From Paenibacillus thalictri (GTDB taxonomy: Bacteria > Bacillota > Bacilli > Paenibacillales > NBRC-103111): a stretch of 64,000 nucleotides of DNA. Of the stretch, positions 43,609 to 53,458 are shown piece after piece. The stretch lies in assembly GCF_004307995.1 (NCBI RefSeq), contig NZ_SIRE01000037.1:1-64000 (forward strand), read 5' to 3'. Position numbers and translations under genes: made by a program. The notes below the pieces were generated by a model, which worked only from the letters and a program-made list of their open reading frames with translations, was not told the DNA's origin and did no database searches. Each line of letters opens with the position of its first letter. Within the stretch, counting starts at the first letter, position 1.

Positions 43609-44520
43609 CTAAACCGATTGGCCGTCTCTTCCTTTTTTCCCGACGTCAAGCCGATCCTTCAACGTCTCCTCATCGATCAGCCCTTCAAAATAATCGCTGG
43701 CGCTGCGCAAATAACCGAAGCCAAGCTTGACCGCTTGGGCGTATTGGCTGGCCGGTTCCTCTGCGAATGCCGCTTCAATCTCCTCGTCAAGGGGCCGTTC
43801 CCCTTGACGAAGCGCACGGCACAGCCGAAGGATCCGGTCGTCGTCGCTGTAGAAGCACGTGTCGGCGATAAACCGCCGCACTTTCACAGGATCGGGCGTG
43901 ACCACCGCCTCCGCATAACGCTCCAGATGAATGACCTGCTCCTGATGTTTGGCGTGCAGCTTGCCAAGCCATACGGCCTCATCGGCCGTCTGCGGTACAA
44001 ACGTCTGCAGCCCAAGCAGCATGCGCTGCCACATAAAGCGCAGCGACGCTGCGGCGTCATTCACTTTGACGGCGGCTGCAGCAGGCAAACTCGTCATGCC
44101 ATTCTCAAAATGGGCGGTACGGTACCGAAACGGGGTGTTCGGGTTGTTTTCGTACAACTTATGAAAAATAAAAGCGTCGTGGTAAATGCTGCAATCCGTC
44201 GGGAACTCGCGCGACTCCGGCTCCGCTTCGCGGAATACGACCTTCATCTGGCGGTCGGCGGCTCTGTGGCACAACCAGCCAAGCACAAAAGCCAGCTTGT
44301 AGCTTAAGCGGTCCGCCTCTTTCCGTTCGTGCCAGCTCGCACGGTATTTATCGAGCAGGGCAATCGTAAATTTATCGCCCGAGCGCGTGACGCTGCCGTA
44401 TTGCGAGAAGCGGATCTGGCTGCGGCCCGCTTCTTTAAACGCCTCACAAATTCGCTCGGATGCAAACATCATCAGGAAGCAGTCTTCGACGACCGCGGTA
44501 TGGGTTACGTTCTCCGACAT
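43609..44520 (-). CDS. Unrecognised protein, paralog A of an interleaved pair
   Basis: 303 residues, mostly helical in character, with no signal peptide or membrane helix. It is clearly related to the protein at 46212-47102: both start MSE-x2-THTA-x-VED and share LLDKYR, a FxLGWxxxRAAxR segment, Y-x-DA-x2-FH-x-LY-x-NN, YRTA-x3-E-x-GM-x2-LPAAAAV, TFVP, an EPAS-x-YA-x-AVK block and the spacing between them. I do not recognise a domain. A resemblance to zinc-dependent phospholipase C-like helical proteins is too weak to claim, because candidate ligands such as His in HRAAD are Tyr in the paralog. The pair brackets the binding-protein gene of a CUT1 importer, so a role with that ligand is likely. 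Confidence 0.75.
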   Translation of the reverse strand: MSENVTHTAVVEDCFLMMFASERICEAFKEAGRSQIRFSQYGSVTRSGDKFTIALLDKYRASWHERKEADRLSYKLAFVLGWLCHRAADRQMKVVFREAEPESREFPTDCSIYHDAFIFHKLYENNPNTPFRYRTAHFENGMTSLPAAAAVKVNDAAASLRFMWQRMLLGLQTFVPQTADEAVWLGKLHAKHQEQVIHLERYAEAVVTPDPVKVRRFIADTCFYSDDDRILRLCRALRQGERPLDEEIEAAFAEEPASQYAQAVKLGFGYLRSASDYFEGLIDEETLKDRLDVGKKGRDGQSV

Positions 44521-44562
44521 CGTTTATCCTCCGTTCACCGGCTTGTATCTTATTTTTAAAAG

Positions 44563-46173
44563 TTATTTCCCCTTATTCGGGTCGGCCTTGTATTCCTGGT
44601 TCAGCTCCTCCAGCACTTTATCGCCGCCGGATTTGCGCCAGCTGTCAAGCGCCGCCTTCCATCCCTTATCGTCCAGCTCGCCCATAATGTATTTGACGCG
44701 GGCATCGCTGATAATTTTGTCCAATTGGGTCCGCTTCTGGTCAAACGTCGGGGAGCTGTATGCAGCGGCCGGGTTGATGACAAAGATGTCGGCCACGGCT
44801 GCGGCTTCCTTTTTCGCCACCTTGTATTTGGACGTATATTTATCGAGTATGCCTTCCATCGCCAAGGAGCCATCGGCCACCTGCATCGCCTGCTGCATCT
44901 GGATGACCTCCGCAGCGTATTTTGCCGCCTGCTCCGGCGTGCGGTCCGCTTTGCCGTCCTTGATCGTATAATGCACGCCTTCGATGCCCCATTCGAAAAT
45001 GTTCTGCCCTTCTTTGGTCGAAAGTTTATCGAAGTACTGCAAAATTTTCTTCAAATCGGCTTCGGTTTTCACCGTTTGCTTCGGAATAACAAAGCTGCCC
45101 GACACCCCGTTGTCCATCAGCAGCTTTGTGCCGTTTACGCCTTTCAAGATGCTGGATGTGTCCAGCTCGGCGCTCGGAGTCAGCTTAAACAGCTCGCTGT
45201 GGCGGGTGATGAAGTCGTTGTCGCCGAGCCGGAACCCGAACAGCCCTTTGTTGCCGTTATCGATATTTTGCACCCGCTCCGTAATGGCAAAATCCTGGTT
45301 AATCAGCTTCTCCTGATACAACCTCCGGTACCAGTCCATCGCATCGGTAAACGCCTTGCTTTCATGGGCCGGTACGATTTGATCGTTTTTGACTTCCCAC
45401 ACGTTGCCGCCGCCGGTCGCCGCCAAGATGAGCTTGAAGCCGCGCAGCCCTTTTTCTTCGGCAAGGCCTAGCGTATCGTTTTTGCCGTTGCCGTCCGGGT
45501 CCTTTGTCGCAAACGCTTTAATGACCTGGTACATTTCGTCGAGCGTAGTCGGCGGTTTCATGCCCAGTTTGTTCAGCCAGTCGGTGCGGTAAATCATGCC
45601 GTCCCCGACCAGCGAGCGGGCGCGGTTGATCGTATAATATTTGCCGCCGACCGCTGTGCTTTTGAGCACCTGCGGATTGAGCGCTTTCTCCAAATTCGGA
45701 AACTCCTTGAGATACGGCCCGATTTCCCAAAATTGCCCGGCTTTCATCGCATTTTTAATATTGGAAGGAAGCGGGGTACCGACCAGAAACACCATCGGCA
45801 GCTGTCCCGAAGCGATTGTCGCATTGACCTTCTCGTCGTATGTGCCGTTGGGCACCCATTGAATTTGCAAATCGGTATTGGTCAGCTTCTCGACCGCGGT
45901 AATGATCGGATCGTTATCTTTAGGCGGCTCGGAAAGGACGGACAAATTCATCATCGTGATGACAAAAGGTTTCTCGTCTTTCGCCGGCGCGTTCGCTGCC
46001 GGTTTGCTGTCTGCCGGTGCGCTTGGCGTGCTGGCCTGCGGTTTACTTCCCGCTCCCGGCGCTGCCGGAGCCGGACTGCCGCCGCTGCACCCCGCAAGCG
46101 CTGCGGCCGCAAACATAGTCCCGGCTAAGCCAAGCATGATCTTGGACTTCGATCGATTTGTCGCAATGAACAT
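44563..46173 (-). CDS. LplA-type sugar-binding lipoprotein
   Basis: 536 residues. The signal peptide ends in ALAGCSGG, then a Pro/Ala/Ser linker and the large (about 500-residue) LplA-type type 1 binding domain: FVITMMNLSVLSEPPKDNDPIITAVEKLTNTDLQIQWVP-type start, MIYRTDWLNKLGM and DPDGNGKNDTLGLA. The latter is a calcium-binding-like DxDGNGxxD loop common in this subfamily. GGGGG supports the ATG at 46173. The importer's permeases are at 47141-49039, separated by one unknown gene, and the other unknown gene follows. The probable ligand is a plant-derived oligosaccharide or uronide. Confidence 0.92.
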   Translation of the reverse strand: MFIATNRSKSKIMLGLAGTMFAAAALAGCSGGSPAPAAPGAGSKPQASTPSAPADSKPAANAPAKDEKPFVITMMNLSVLSEPPKDNDPIITAVEKLTNTDLQIQWVPNGTYDEKVNATIASGQLPMVFLVGTPLPSNIKNAMKAGQFWEIGPYLKEFPNLEKALNPQVLKSTAVGGKYYTINRARSLVGDGMIYRTDWLNKLGMKPPTTLDEMYQVIKAFATKDPDGNGKNDTLGLAEEKGLRGFKLILAATGGGNVWEVKNDQIVPAHESKAFTDAMDWYRRLYQEKLINQDFAITERVQNIDNGNKGLFGFRLGDNDFITRHSELFKLTPSAELDTSSILKGVNGTKLLMDNGVSGSFVIPKQTVKTEADLKKILQYFDKLSTKEGQNIFEWGIEGVHYTIKDGKADRTPEQAAKYAAEVIQMQQAMQVADGSLAMEGILDKYTSKYKVAKKEAAAVADIFVINPAAAYSSPTFDQKRTQLDKIISDARVKYIMGELDDKGWKAALDSWRKSGGDKVLEELNQEYKADPNKGK

Positions 46174-46211
46174 CAATATGCCCCCTATTATTCATAATTT
46201 GAATCCAGTCA

Positions 46212-47102
46212 TTACACCGCCAGCAGCTCCTGAAAAGCTTCGCGGTCGAGCCGCCCGGAGAAAAACGCGCTTGCGTTCAACAGCCCGGTTAAACCTGCCT
46301 TAACCGCCCGGGCGTATTCGCTTGCCGGCTCGGCGGCCAAAGCCGCTTCCAGCTCAGCAACGCTCAACTGCTCTCCCCGCCGCAGCCGGGCAGCTGCTTG
46401 AATAAGCACATCGCCGTCGTCGTAAAAGCTGCTTCCCGCCACATATTCCCGCGCTTTTTCCAGATCGGGGTTCATCAGCGCTTCGGCGAAACGCTCCATG
46501 CCCGCACTCCAATCGTCAAGGCTGACATGCAGCCTGTCAAACCAGCCTTCAATGTCCTCGACGTCCGGGACAAAGGTGTGCATCTCGATGAAAAACCGCT
46601 GCTGCAGTGCCGCAAAAAACTCCGCCGTCTCCTTGCTGCCGACAGCGGCAGCAGCAGGAAGCCGCTCCATGCCGCGCTCGTAATCGGCCGTGCGGTACGC
46701 GTCCGGCGTGCTGTCGTTGTTCACGTACAGCCGGTGGAACACATAGGCGTCCCGGTACATCGCGGCTTCCTCCGACACCGGCGCCAGCGCGCGCTCCGCC
46801 GCCCGGTAGCAAATCCAGCCCAGCGCAAACGCCAGCGAGGATTCAGCGGCCGTCTTGGGCACAAGCGGCGCGGACCTGAAGCCGATCTCCTCTTTTACCG
46901 TCTTATGCGACTCCCAATTGTCCCGGTATTTGTCCAGCAGGCGCAGCGCCAATCCGCCGTCTGCGGGAACCAGGCCGCCGAACTGCGCAAACTGCGGGTG
47001 TTCCCGGCATACTTCCTGAAATGCAACGCATAGCTCTGGCGAAGCAAACGCGAGACGCAGCATATCTTCTACCGCTGCGGTATGTGTCAGGCTCTCCGAC
47101 AT
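46212..47102 (-). CDS. Unrecognised protein, paralog B of an interleaved pair
   Basis: 296 residues, no signal peptide or membrane helix. It shares its whole length with the protein at 43609-44520, including MSE-x2-THTA, an acidic VED, LLDKYR, LGW-x-C-YRAAER, AYVFHRLYVNN and MERLPAAAAV. It carries a Pro/Ala/Lys insertion around residue 75-85 (RSAPLVPKTAAESS) and a Tyr where paralog A has His in the RAA segment, so that position cannot be a conserved ligand. Encoded between the YtcP-type permease and the LplA-type binder, in the same operon. No known function. Confidence 0.75.
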   Translation of the reverse strand: MSESLTHTAAVEDMLRLAFASPELCVAFQEVCREHPQFAQFGGLVPADGGLALRLLDKYRDNWESHKTVKEEIGFRSAPLVPKTAAESSLAFALGWICYRAAERALAPVSEEAAMYRDAYVFHRLYVNNDSTPDAYRTADYERGMERLPAAAAVGSKETAEFFAALQQRFFIEMHTFVPDVEDIEGWFDRLHVSLDDWSAGMERFAEALMNPDLEKAREYVAGSSFYDDGDVLIQAAARLRRGEQLSVAELEAALAAEPASEYARAVKAGLTGLLNASAFFSGRLDREAFQELLAV

Positions 47103-47140
47103 ATCTCATCCTCCATTACCAAAGTTTATGTTTGGACAGA

Positions 47141-48025
47141 TCAACCTTTTACGGACCCGATCAGCGTGCCTTTGACAAAATGTTTTTGCAAAAACGGGTA
47201 CACGCATAAAATCGGCAAGGTCGAGATGACGATCACTGACATTTTGACGATTTGCGCCGGCGGAACGATGTAGTTGGCGTCAAATGTGCCGGAATCGCCC
47301 AAGCCCCCCGACGATAAAATGACGATCTGCCTTAACCATACTTGAATCGGCCACTTGTAGTTGTCGTTGATGTACAGCACCGCGTGGAAAAAAGAGTTCC
47401 AGTGGCCCACCGCGTAAAACAGCGCAAACGTCGCAATCGCGGGCAGCGACAGCGGCAGCACTATCTGCCACAAGATGCGCAAGTCGTTGCAGCCGTCGAT
47501 TTTTGCCGCCTCCTCCAGCCCTTCGGGAAGCTGCTGGAAAAAGTTTTTCAGCACGATCAGGTTAAAAGCGCTGATCGCCCCCGGCAGCAGCAGGGACCAG
47601 AACGAATTGATCATGCCCAGCTCCTTGACGACAAGAAACGTCGGAATCATGCCCCCGCTGAACAACATCGAGAAAATGACCCCCAGCATGATAAACTTGC
47701 GCCCGTCCAAATCTTTGCGAGCCAGCGGATACGCCATCAGGCACGTAAACAGCAGATTGATCGCCGTACCGGCCAGCGTAATAAAGATCGATACCCCAAG
47801 GCTTGTCAGCAGCACGTCGGTGGAAAAAATATATTTGTACCCCTCCAGAGACAACTGATGGGGGAACAAAACAATTTTGCGGCTAATAAACTCCTGCGGC
47901 GATGTAAACGAACCGGCTACGACGTAAATAAACGGCAGCACCGTAGCCAACCCGAACAGTCCGAGAAAAGCGTAGTTGAATATGTCAAACAGCTTGCTGC
48001 CCAGCGTCTCCTTCATAAGACTCAT
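47141..48025 (-). CDS. CUT1 ABC transporter permease (YtcP/MalG type)
   Basis: 294 residues, ending in the subfamily hallmark KGTLIGSVKG. It has a GSFTSPQEF motif, six helices and the EAA loop LPEGLEEAAKIDGCNDLRILWQIVLPLS. Permeases of this type are found with LplB-type partners and LplA-type binders in Paenibacillaceae and Bacillus. It is 57 bp downstream of the LplB-type gene and about 38 bp upstream of unknown paralog B. A second copy with nearly the same sequence features is at 54764-55642. Confidence 0.93.
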   Translation of the reverse strand: MSLMKETLGSKLFDIFNYAFLGLFGLATVLPFIYVVAGSFTSPQEFISRKIVLFPHQLSLEGYKYIFSTDVLLTSLGVSIFITLAGTAINLLFTCLMAYPLARKDLDGRKFIMLGVIFSMLFSGGMIPTFLVVKELGMINSFWSLLLPGAISAFNLIVLKNFFQQLPEGLEEAAKIDGCNDLRILWQIVLPLSLPAIATFALFYAVGHWNSFFHAVLYINDNYKWPIQVWLRQIVILSSGGLGDSGTFDANYIVPPAQIVKMSVIVISTLPILCVYPFLQKHFVKGTLIGSVKG

Positions 48026-48082
48026 TCCTTTCCAGTCAAGCGACTTGTTGTGCCCGGATGCCGTACGTGCACAGCCGCTTTA

Positions 48083-49039
48083 TTAATAGATGCCTTCCTC
48101 GCCGATCTTCTTGGCGAAATAATTGGCGCCAACGACAAGCGCAATGCCGATTGCCGATTTGAATAAATTGACCGCCGTTGAATAACTGAAATCCCCCTGC
48201 TGAATGCCGTGTTCATAGACGTACGTCTCAAACACCTCGCCGACCTCGCGGTTCATCGGATTCAGCATCAGAAAAATTTGCTCGAAGCCGAGATCGAGAA
48301 ACGAGCCAAGCCGCAAAATAAGTAAAACCACAATGGTGCTGCGAATTGCGGGCAATGTGACGTGGAGCAGCTGCCCCCATCTGCCGGCCCCGTCGATCCG
48401 GGCGGCTTCGTAGAGCTGCGGGTCTACGCCGGCGAGTGCGGCCAGAAACAAAATCGTGCCCCAGCCGGTTTCCTTCCAGATCATCTCCCCGACAATCATC
48501 GTCCGGAACCATTCGCGGTTCAGCAGGAAGTTGATTTTTTCCCCGCCGAATGAAGCAACCAGCTCATTAAAAATACCGCCTTCCGTCGTAAACAAGATGT
48601 AAGCCAGCCCAACAACGACAACCCATGAGATAAAATGGGGGATATAAATCAGGCTTTGGATCGTGCGTTTGTACACTTCCTTGCGGATTTCATTAAGCAT
48701 CAGCGCTATGACGATCGGAAGCGGGAAAAAAAAGAAGATGTTGTACAACGCCAGGATCAGCGTATTGCCGAACAGCTGCCAAAACTGCGGTTCGCCGAAA
48801 AACGTGCGAAAATGCTCAAACCCGATCCACGGGCTGCCCCAAAAACCGGTAAACGGCGAATAATCCTGAAAGGCGATCAGCACGCCCCACATGGGGACAT
48901 ATTTAAAAATAAAGAAATACAAAATTCCCGGTGCCAGCATGTAATACATCCAGCGATTTTTGATGAGCCGTTTTCTCAGCAATTGACTGGCGAAAGACGC
49001 TGCCGGCTTCAAGCTGCTCGTTGCCGCCGATGCTTTCAA
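48083..49039 (-). CDS. CUT1 ABC transporter permease (LplB type)
   Basis: 318 residues starting at TTG with AAAGGA about ten bases upstream. Hallmarks are YFFIFKYVPMWGVLIAFQDYSPFTGFWGSPWIG-like N terminus, IYIPHFISWVVVVG, the EAA loop LYEAARIDGAGRWGQLLHVTLP and a C terminus ending FAKKIGEEGIY. It is the first gene of the operon that runs to 39873. A terminator (49244-49313) separates it from the preceding AraC regulator gene, and a TGTTATGAT extended -10-like element (49096-49104) lies in the gap. Confidence 0.93.
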   Translation of the reverse strand: MKASAATSSLKPAASFASQLLRKRLIKNRWMYYMLAPGILYFFIFKYVPMWGVLIAFQDYSPFTGFWGSPWIGFEHFRTFFGEPQFWQLFGNTLILALYNIFFFFPLPIVIALMLNEIRKEVYKRTIQSLIYIPHFISWVVVVGLAYILFTTEGGIFNELVASFGGEKINFLLNREWFRTMIVGEMIWKETGWGTILFLAALAGVDPQLYEAARIDGAGRWGQLLHVTLPAIRSTIVVLLILRLGSFLDLGFEQIFLMLNPMNREVGEVFETYVYEHGIQQGDFSYSTAVNLFKSAIGIALVVGANYFAKKIGEEGIY

Positions 49040-49243
49040 GGGATAACCATCCTTTCCGCGGATTCATTATGGGAGGAACTATTGGTTCTGACCCGATCAT
49101 AACACCAGTGAACGTAACCGGGAACAATCACGGGAAAGCCATTTGGATGCGCTTACAAAAATTCCGCCAAAATTCCGCGTTATAATCATCAGAAAGCCAG
49201 CCGATAATCATTACACAGCCCGGAACGTTCCCCGATCCACCGG

Positions 49244-49313
49244 AAAAAAAACGCAAATATCCCCGCTGGAAAAGGCCTGCCTTCCATGGGCTGGTTTATT
49301 CCAAAGGGGATAT
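49244..49313 (-). terminator. Likely terminator after the AraC regulator gene
   Basis: In the 365-bp gap 49040-49404, read on the minus strand, a stem of ATATCCCC...GGGGATAT (49306-49313 with 49257-49264) extended by GGAA/TTCC is followed by a run of eight Ts near 49244-49251. It separates the upstream module from the LplB-led operon. Confidence 0.6.
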
Positions 49314-49404
49314 GCACAATTGTGCCGGGCCGCTATACCGTTGCGTTTTTCCACCGCGCGCCCCGGCGCGCATGACGGCGGTTGAATCCCATGCGGCCAT
49401 CCGC

Positions 49405-51684
49405 TTAAGTTCTCCACTTTTCGCGGTATTGTCCGGGCGTCATGTCGGTTGCTTTTTTGAAATAACGGATGAAGTTTTGCGGATTGTTATACCGCAGGCG
49501 GACTGCAATATCGGTTACGGTCATCTCGGTTTCCGTCAGCCATTTCTTGGCTACGTCCATCCGGTATTGCAAGAGATAATCGCTGAAGGTGAGATTACAG
49601 CTTTTTTTCAGTGCCCGGCGAATGTAGCTGGCATGGTAATGCAGCCGCGACGCGCATTCCTCCATCGTAATGTCGCGGTCAAACTCGCTTTCGATAATGC
49701 GGATGATTTCTTGGGCAATTAACTTATACTGCGCATCTTTGCCGTGATCAAGCGCCTTGACGAGCGGGCCGATAATATGGTGCTCGAACCAGCCTTCAAT
49801 TTCATCCATCGTTTGGAATTGGCTGAGCTGCTCGTACAGCGGAATATCTCCGGCGCTTAAGCCGGGTACGATAATATGCATCTGCTCGGGAATGTAGATG
49901 ATGTCAAGCAGCAGCTTCATCAGCCAGTTCTGCCTTTGATGCAGCGTCAGCTCCCGGTTGGCCACAATTTGCATAAATTCGCGGCACAACGTCACCGCCT
50001 TGTTCTCGTCGGCCTGTTTCACCGCTTCGACAAGCTGCTGTTCAAGATGATCGGGGAAGCTGACCATCTGTGTCTCCGGCTGCACGTCTTCGATAAACAG
50101 CACCGCTTCCTTTTCTTTGGTCATGCGGTATTTCAAGGCATCGAGGCCTTCCGCGTAAGCGCGTGGCGTCATTTCATGGGAATGATACGACCTGCTGACC
50201 CCAGCGCTCACTTTCAAGTTCAAATAAGCCGACACGTTGTCCTGGATGCGGTGAACGGTTTCGTCGATAAACGCTTTAAACGCTTCTTCCGTCTCCTCAT
50301 TGCCGTGAAAAATCGTCACCTGCGTATGCCGGATTACGACGGGTGCAAGACGGCGGGCTTCCGGCACCATCTCTTCGATAATGTTGCCGACGGCGAACAA
50401 CAGCAGATCGCGGTCGCTTTCTTTGAACCGGGTATTCAGCAAAGAGTCGATCTGGATGGCGGCGACGGCCAGCCAGCGGGACTCCGCTTCGTATCCGTAC
50501 AAGGCGAGCTGCTCCTTGATATCATGAGGCGGTATGTCGCCTTGGATCAGCTTGATGACCACGTATTGCTTGGATTGCTGATGAAGCAGCCGCAGTTGGC
50601 GTCGCTGCTGCTGCTGGTTGAGCGATAAATGCTCGAACCTTCTTTCGATCAGCTTGAATTCATCGGAAGCATCCGAATCTTTTGAAGTTTCGGACCCTGC
50701 CGCCACCGCGCGGTAAAGCCGGCGTACCGGCGTGTACAGCCTGCTTGCGCCTTGCAGCGATAACGCAGAGATCAGCACGATCATGCCGGCGCATGTCCAG
50801 AAGGTCACCCAGCCGATGGAACGGGACTCCCGCGTAATCTCGCTGATGGACACGGCTGATAAGTAAACCCAGCCGTTATAAGCCGATTTGCGGTAGGTAA
50901 TGCCGTATTCGCTGCCATCGATCGCTCCGACCATGTAGCCTTTGGCATCCGCCGAAGCGTAAATGTTCTGCACATATGGCGAAGCGGCCACCTTGCCGCC
51001 TACGGATGAGCTCTCCGTGTAAGCAATTACATTTTGCCGTTCGTCAAGGATCATCATCGTACCGAGGTCGCTTGTTTCCGGCAAAGACTTAAACAACTCG
51101 TGGTTGGACAGTCTGGTCACCAGCAGACCATTCGGATTTTTGGAGAAAAACGGAATTTTTTTCACCAGATATACGTTGTTGACAGCCGCATCAATGTGCG
51201 GAAAAACGATTTTATCGGTAAGCCACATGGACGGTTTTTCAATGTTCGTATAATAAGCAAGCCGGTCTTTGTCCAACATATCGGTAAGCTGGGCGAACCC
51301 GCCGTTGCCGATGCCCCAGCCGTCCACAACGTTGACCAGCTGGATTTCTTTAATGCCCAGCTCGTACACTTGTACGCGCTGCAGCGAAGATAAGGTGTTT
51401 TCCACGAGCGGAAATTCCTTGTTTGTAATTTTCGTTTTTAAAATGTCCGTAATCTGCGGGGAACTCGTCAATTGAAAGACGGAAAAATCGATCAGCTTCA
51501 GCGTATTTTCAATTTGCGTTTCGGTTTGCAGCAGCAACTGGTCGTTTCCCGAATGCACCTTGCTTTGAATCGAGCTGGAAAATTTCACATACGAAAACAC
51601 GCCCAGCACCAGAACCGGGATCGCGCCAAACAGCAGGCAAAGCAAAAACAGCTTGATTTGATAACGTGTAAATTTCAGAATCAT
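49405..51684 (-). CDS. Membrane-anchored AraC-family regulator (large, YesN-like)
   Basis: About 759 residues with the same architecture as the protein at 41213-43519: N-terminal helix (LFLLCLLFGAIPVLVLGVF), extracellular sensor of about 265 residues, second helix (WVTFWTCAGMIVLISALSL) and C-terminal AraC domain (CASRLHYHASYIRRALKKS, VTDIAVRLRYNNPQNFIRYFKKATDMTPGQY). AAGGAGG lies just two to five bases before the ATG at 51684, closer than usual; the extension to 51747 is unlike the family. It follows its probable partner, the LplA-type binder, and likely senses extracellular sugar or a binder-ligand complex. Confidence 0.88.
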   Translation of the reverse strand: MILKFTRYQIKLFLLCLLFGAIPVLVLGVFSYVKFSSSIQSKVHSGNDQLLLQTETQIENTLKLIDFSVFQLTSSPQITDILKTKITNKEFPLVENTLSSLQRVQVYELGIKEIQLVNVVDGWGIGNGGFAQLTDMLDKDRLAYYTNIEKPSMWLTDKIVFPHIDAAVNNVYLVKKIPFFSKNPNGLLVTRLSNHELFKSLPETSDLGTMMILDERQNVIAYTESSSVGGKVAASPYVQNIYASADAKGYMVGAIDGSEYGITYRKSAYNGWVYLSAVSISEITRESRSIGWVTFWTCAGMIVLISALSLQGASRLYTPVRRLYRAVAAGSETSKDSDASDEFKLIERRFEHLSLNQQQQRRQLRLLHQQSKQYVVIKLIQGDIPPHDIKEQLALYGYEAESRWLAVAAIQIDSLLNTRFKESDRDLLLFAVGNIIEEMVPEARRLAPVVIRHTQVTIFHGNEETEEAFKAFIDETVHRIQDNVSAYLNLKVSAGVSRSYHSHEMTPRAYAEGLDALKYRMTKEKEAVLFIEDVQPETQMVSFPDHLEQQLVEAVKQADENKAVTLCREFMQIVANRELTLHQRQNWLMKLLLDIIYIPEQMHIIVPGLSAGDIPLYEQLSQFQTMDEIEGWFEHHIIGPLVKALDHGKDAQYKLIAQEIIRIIESEFDRDITMEECASRLHYHASYIRRALKKSCNLTFSDYLLQYRMDVAKKWLTETEMTVTDIAVRLRYNNPQNFIRYFKKATDMTPGQYREKWRT

Positions 51685-51854
51685 ATCCTCCTTACAATGC
51701 TTCCCGGGGTGAGGCCCGCTGCAGACAAGATACAAGTCATTATGCATCTTCAGCGGATAAAATCAAATAATCATTAGAGCGACTGATGCCGTTTTGCCCG
51801 GAAATATCCTGAAAACGGAGAAGGGAGAGCCCCCCAAGGCTCTCCGCGCACCGC

Positions 51855-53369
51855 TTATTTTTTGGCGTTTTTCTCGTATTGCTCTTTGTATTCGGCGATA
51901 ATTTTGTCGCCGCCGTTTTTCCGCCAATCTCCAACCATCTGCTCGAAGCCTTTCTCGTCCAACTCGCCCATAATAAATTTCGTGCGGGCGTCAACGATGA
52001 TGCTGTCGAGCTGCTTGCCTTTTTCCATATACGTATTCGAGATCAAATTGATCGTCGGGTCCATCACCGCATATTTCTCGTTGTCGTTGATGAACTTCGT
52101 ATATTTCTCGACGCTCGGATCGATTTTGCCGGGAAGCATCTTTTCGTTATCGAATACCATCAGCTGGAACAGGTTGTTGTACACCTCGTCCGTGTACACC
52201 TTCTCGTCGATCCGCGCCGCTTTGCCGTTCTCCATCTTGTAATGTTTGCCTTCGATGCCCCAGTTCACCAGGTTGATCACTTTCTCGTCGCCCAGCTTAT
52301 CCATGAAAGTAAGCACCTTCTTCAGTTCAGCTTCGGTCTTCACGCTAGTTTTCGGGAACATAAACACGCTGTTGTAGCCTGTGCCGCCCTGCAATCTGAC
52401 GCCCGCCGGACCTTGCACGTTCGGATAAGCGTCCAGCTTCGCGTTCGGGTTGTTTTTGTACAAATCGGTAAACCGCGCGTTCAAATCGTCGTAAGCGCCG
52501 ATATAGGCGCCCGCTTTGCCTTGATTGACCAGCACGATACGGTCTTTGACCAGCGGGAAGTCGCTGTTGATCATTTTGTCCTGGAACATTTGGCGCAGCA
52601 GTTTCATCGTGTCCATATATTCCTTGGTCATAAATGCGGGAACCATCGCCCCGTCTTTGTACAGCCAGTTGTTAGGCCCGCCAAGCTCGGTCAGGAAGTG
52701 GCTGAATAAAGCGCCGCCCGTATCCAGGGACAAACCATACGTGTCATTTTTGCCGTTTTTATCAGGATCCCCTGTCGTAAACGCTTTAAACACATTCATC
52801 AGATCGTCGATCGTTTTGGGCTCCTGCAGCCCGAGATTGTCCAGCCAGTCCTTGCGTAAAATGATCCCGTTGCGGGCGATCGGGCGCCAGCGGTAAATTC
52901 CGTAAGTTTTGCCGTCGATGGCAATATTGTTGAACCGCGTCTTATCGAGTTTGCTCAAATTCGGGTAGTCCTTCAAATACGGACCGACTTCCCAGAACAT
53001 GCCGGCGCGGGCCGCTTCGATAATCGCCGGGTTGCGGTCGTCCTTGATCAGCATCACCTGCGGCAGCTCTCCGGCCGCCGCGATTGAGGCGTTCACCTTC
53101 TCGCTGTAGCTGGCGTTGGGCACCCAGGTAATGTTCAGCTTTGTATTCGTATATTCTTGCAGCAGTTTCATCGCTTCGCTATCCATTTTGGGCGGCTCGG
53201 CGGACTGGTAAATGTTCATCATGCTGATCGTTACAGGCCCTTCGGGAGCGCTTGCTCCCGCTGCTTTGTCCTGCTTTTTCTCCTCGGGGGTGCCGCATGC
53301 CGCGGTGATAACCGACAGCAGCGCAATAACCGCCACACCTTGCTTCAGCTTGCTTGAATGAGTGTTCAT
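51855..53369 (-). CDS. LplA-type sugar-binding lipoprotein
   Basis: About 504 residues. The signal peptide ends in ITAACGTP, followed by the large LplA-type binding domain (TISMMNIYQSAEPPKMDSEAM, IILRKDWLDNLGLQEPKTIDDLM, DPDKNGKNDTYGL). GAGGAGG five to six bases before the ATG at 53369 sets the start; the frame extends to 53555 through GC-rich repeats that do not look like protein. It functions with the permeases at 54764-56637. The enolase-superfamily gene sits between them. Confidence 0.92.
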   Translation of the reverse strand: MNTHSSKLKQGVAVIALLSVITAACGTPEEKKQDKAAGASAPEGPVTISMMNIYQSAEPPKMDSEAMKLLQEYTNTKLNITWVPNASYSEKVNASIAAAGELPQVMLIKDDRNPAIIEAARAGMFWEVGPYLKDYPNLSKLDKTRFNNIAIDGKTYGIYRWRPIARNGIILRKDWLDNLGLQEPKTIDDLMNVFKAFTTGDPDKNGKNDTYGLSLDTGGALFSHFLTELGGPNNWLYKDGAMVPAFMTKEYMDTMKLLRQMFQDKMINSDFPLVKDRIVLVNQGKAGAYIGAYDDLNARFTDLYKNNPNAKLDAYPNVQGPAGVRLQGGTGYNSVFMFPKTSVKTEAELKKVLTFMDKLGDEKVINLVNWGIEGKHYKMENGKAARIDEKVYTDEVYNNLFQLMVFDNEKMLPGKIDPSVEKYTKFINDNEKYAVMDPTINLISNTYMEKGKQLDSIIVDARTKFIMGELDEKGFEQMVGDWRKNGGDKIIAEYKEQYEKNAKK

Positions 53370-53458
53370 TGTAAACCTCCTCGCATATTGTACCATATTT
53401 GTGATTCCGTTGATCGGCCAATCTCTGGATGGGACGGGCAGGCTTGGCGTTTGAGCCC

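Noticed and set aside
43609..47102. Zinc-dependent phospholipase C-like assignment for the unknown paralog pair
   Set aside because: Potential ligand residues are not conserved between the two proteins (His versus Tyr), and the match is only a loose helical pattern.
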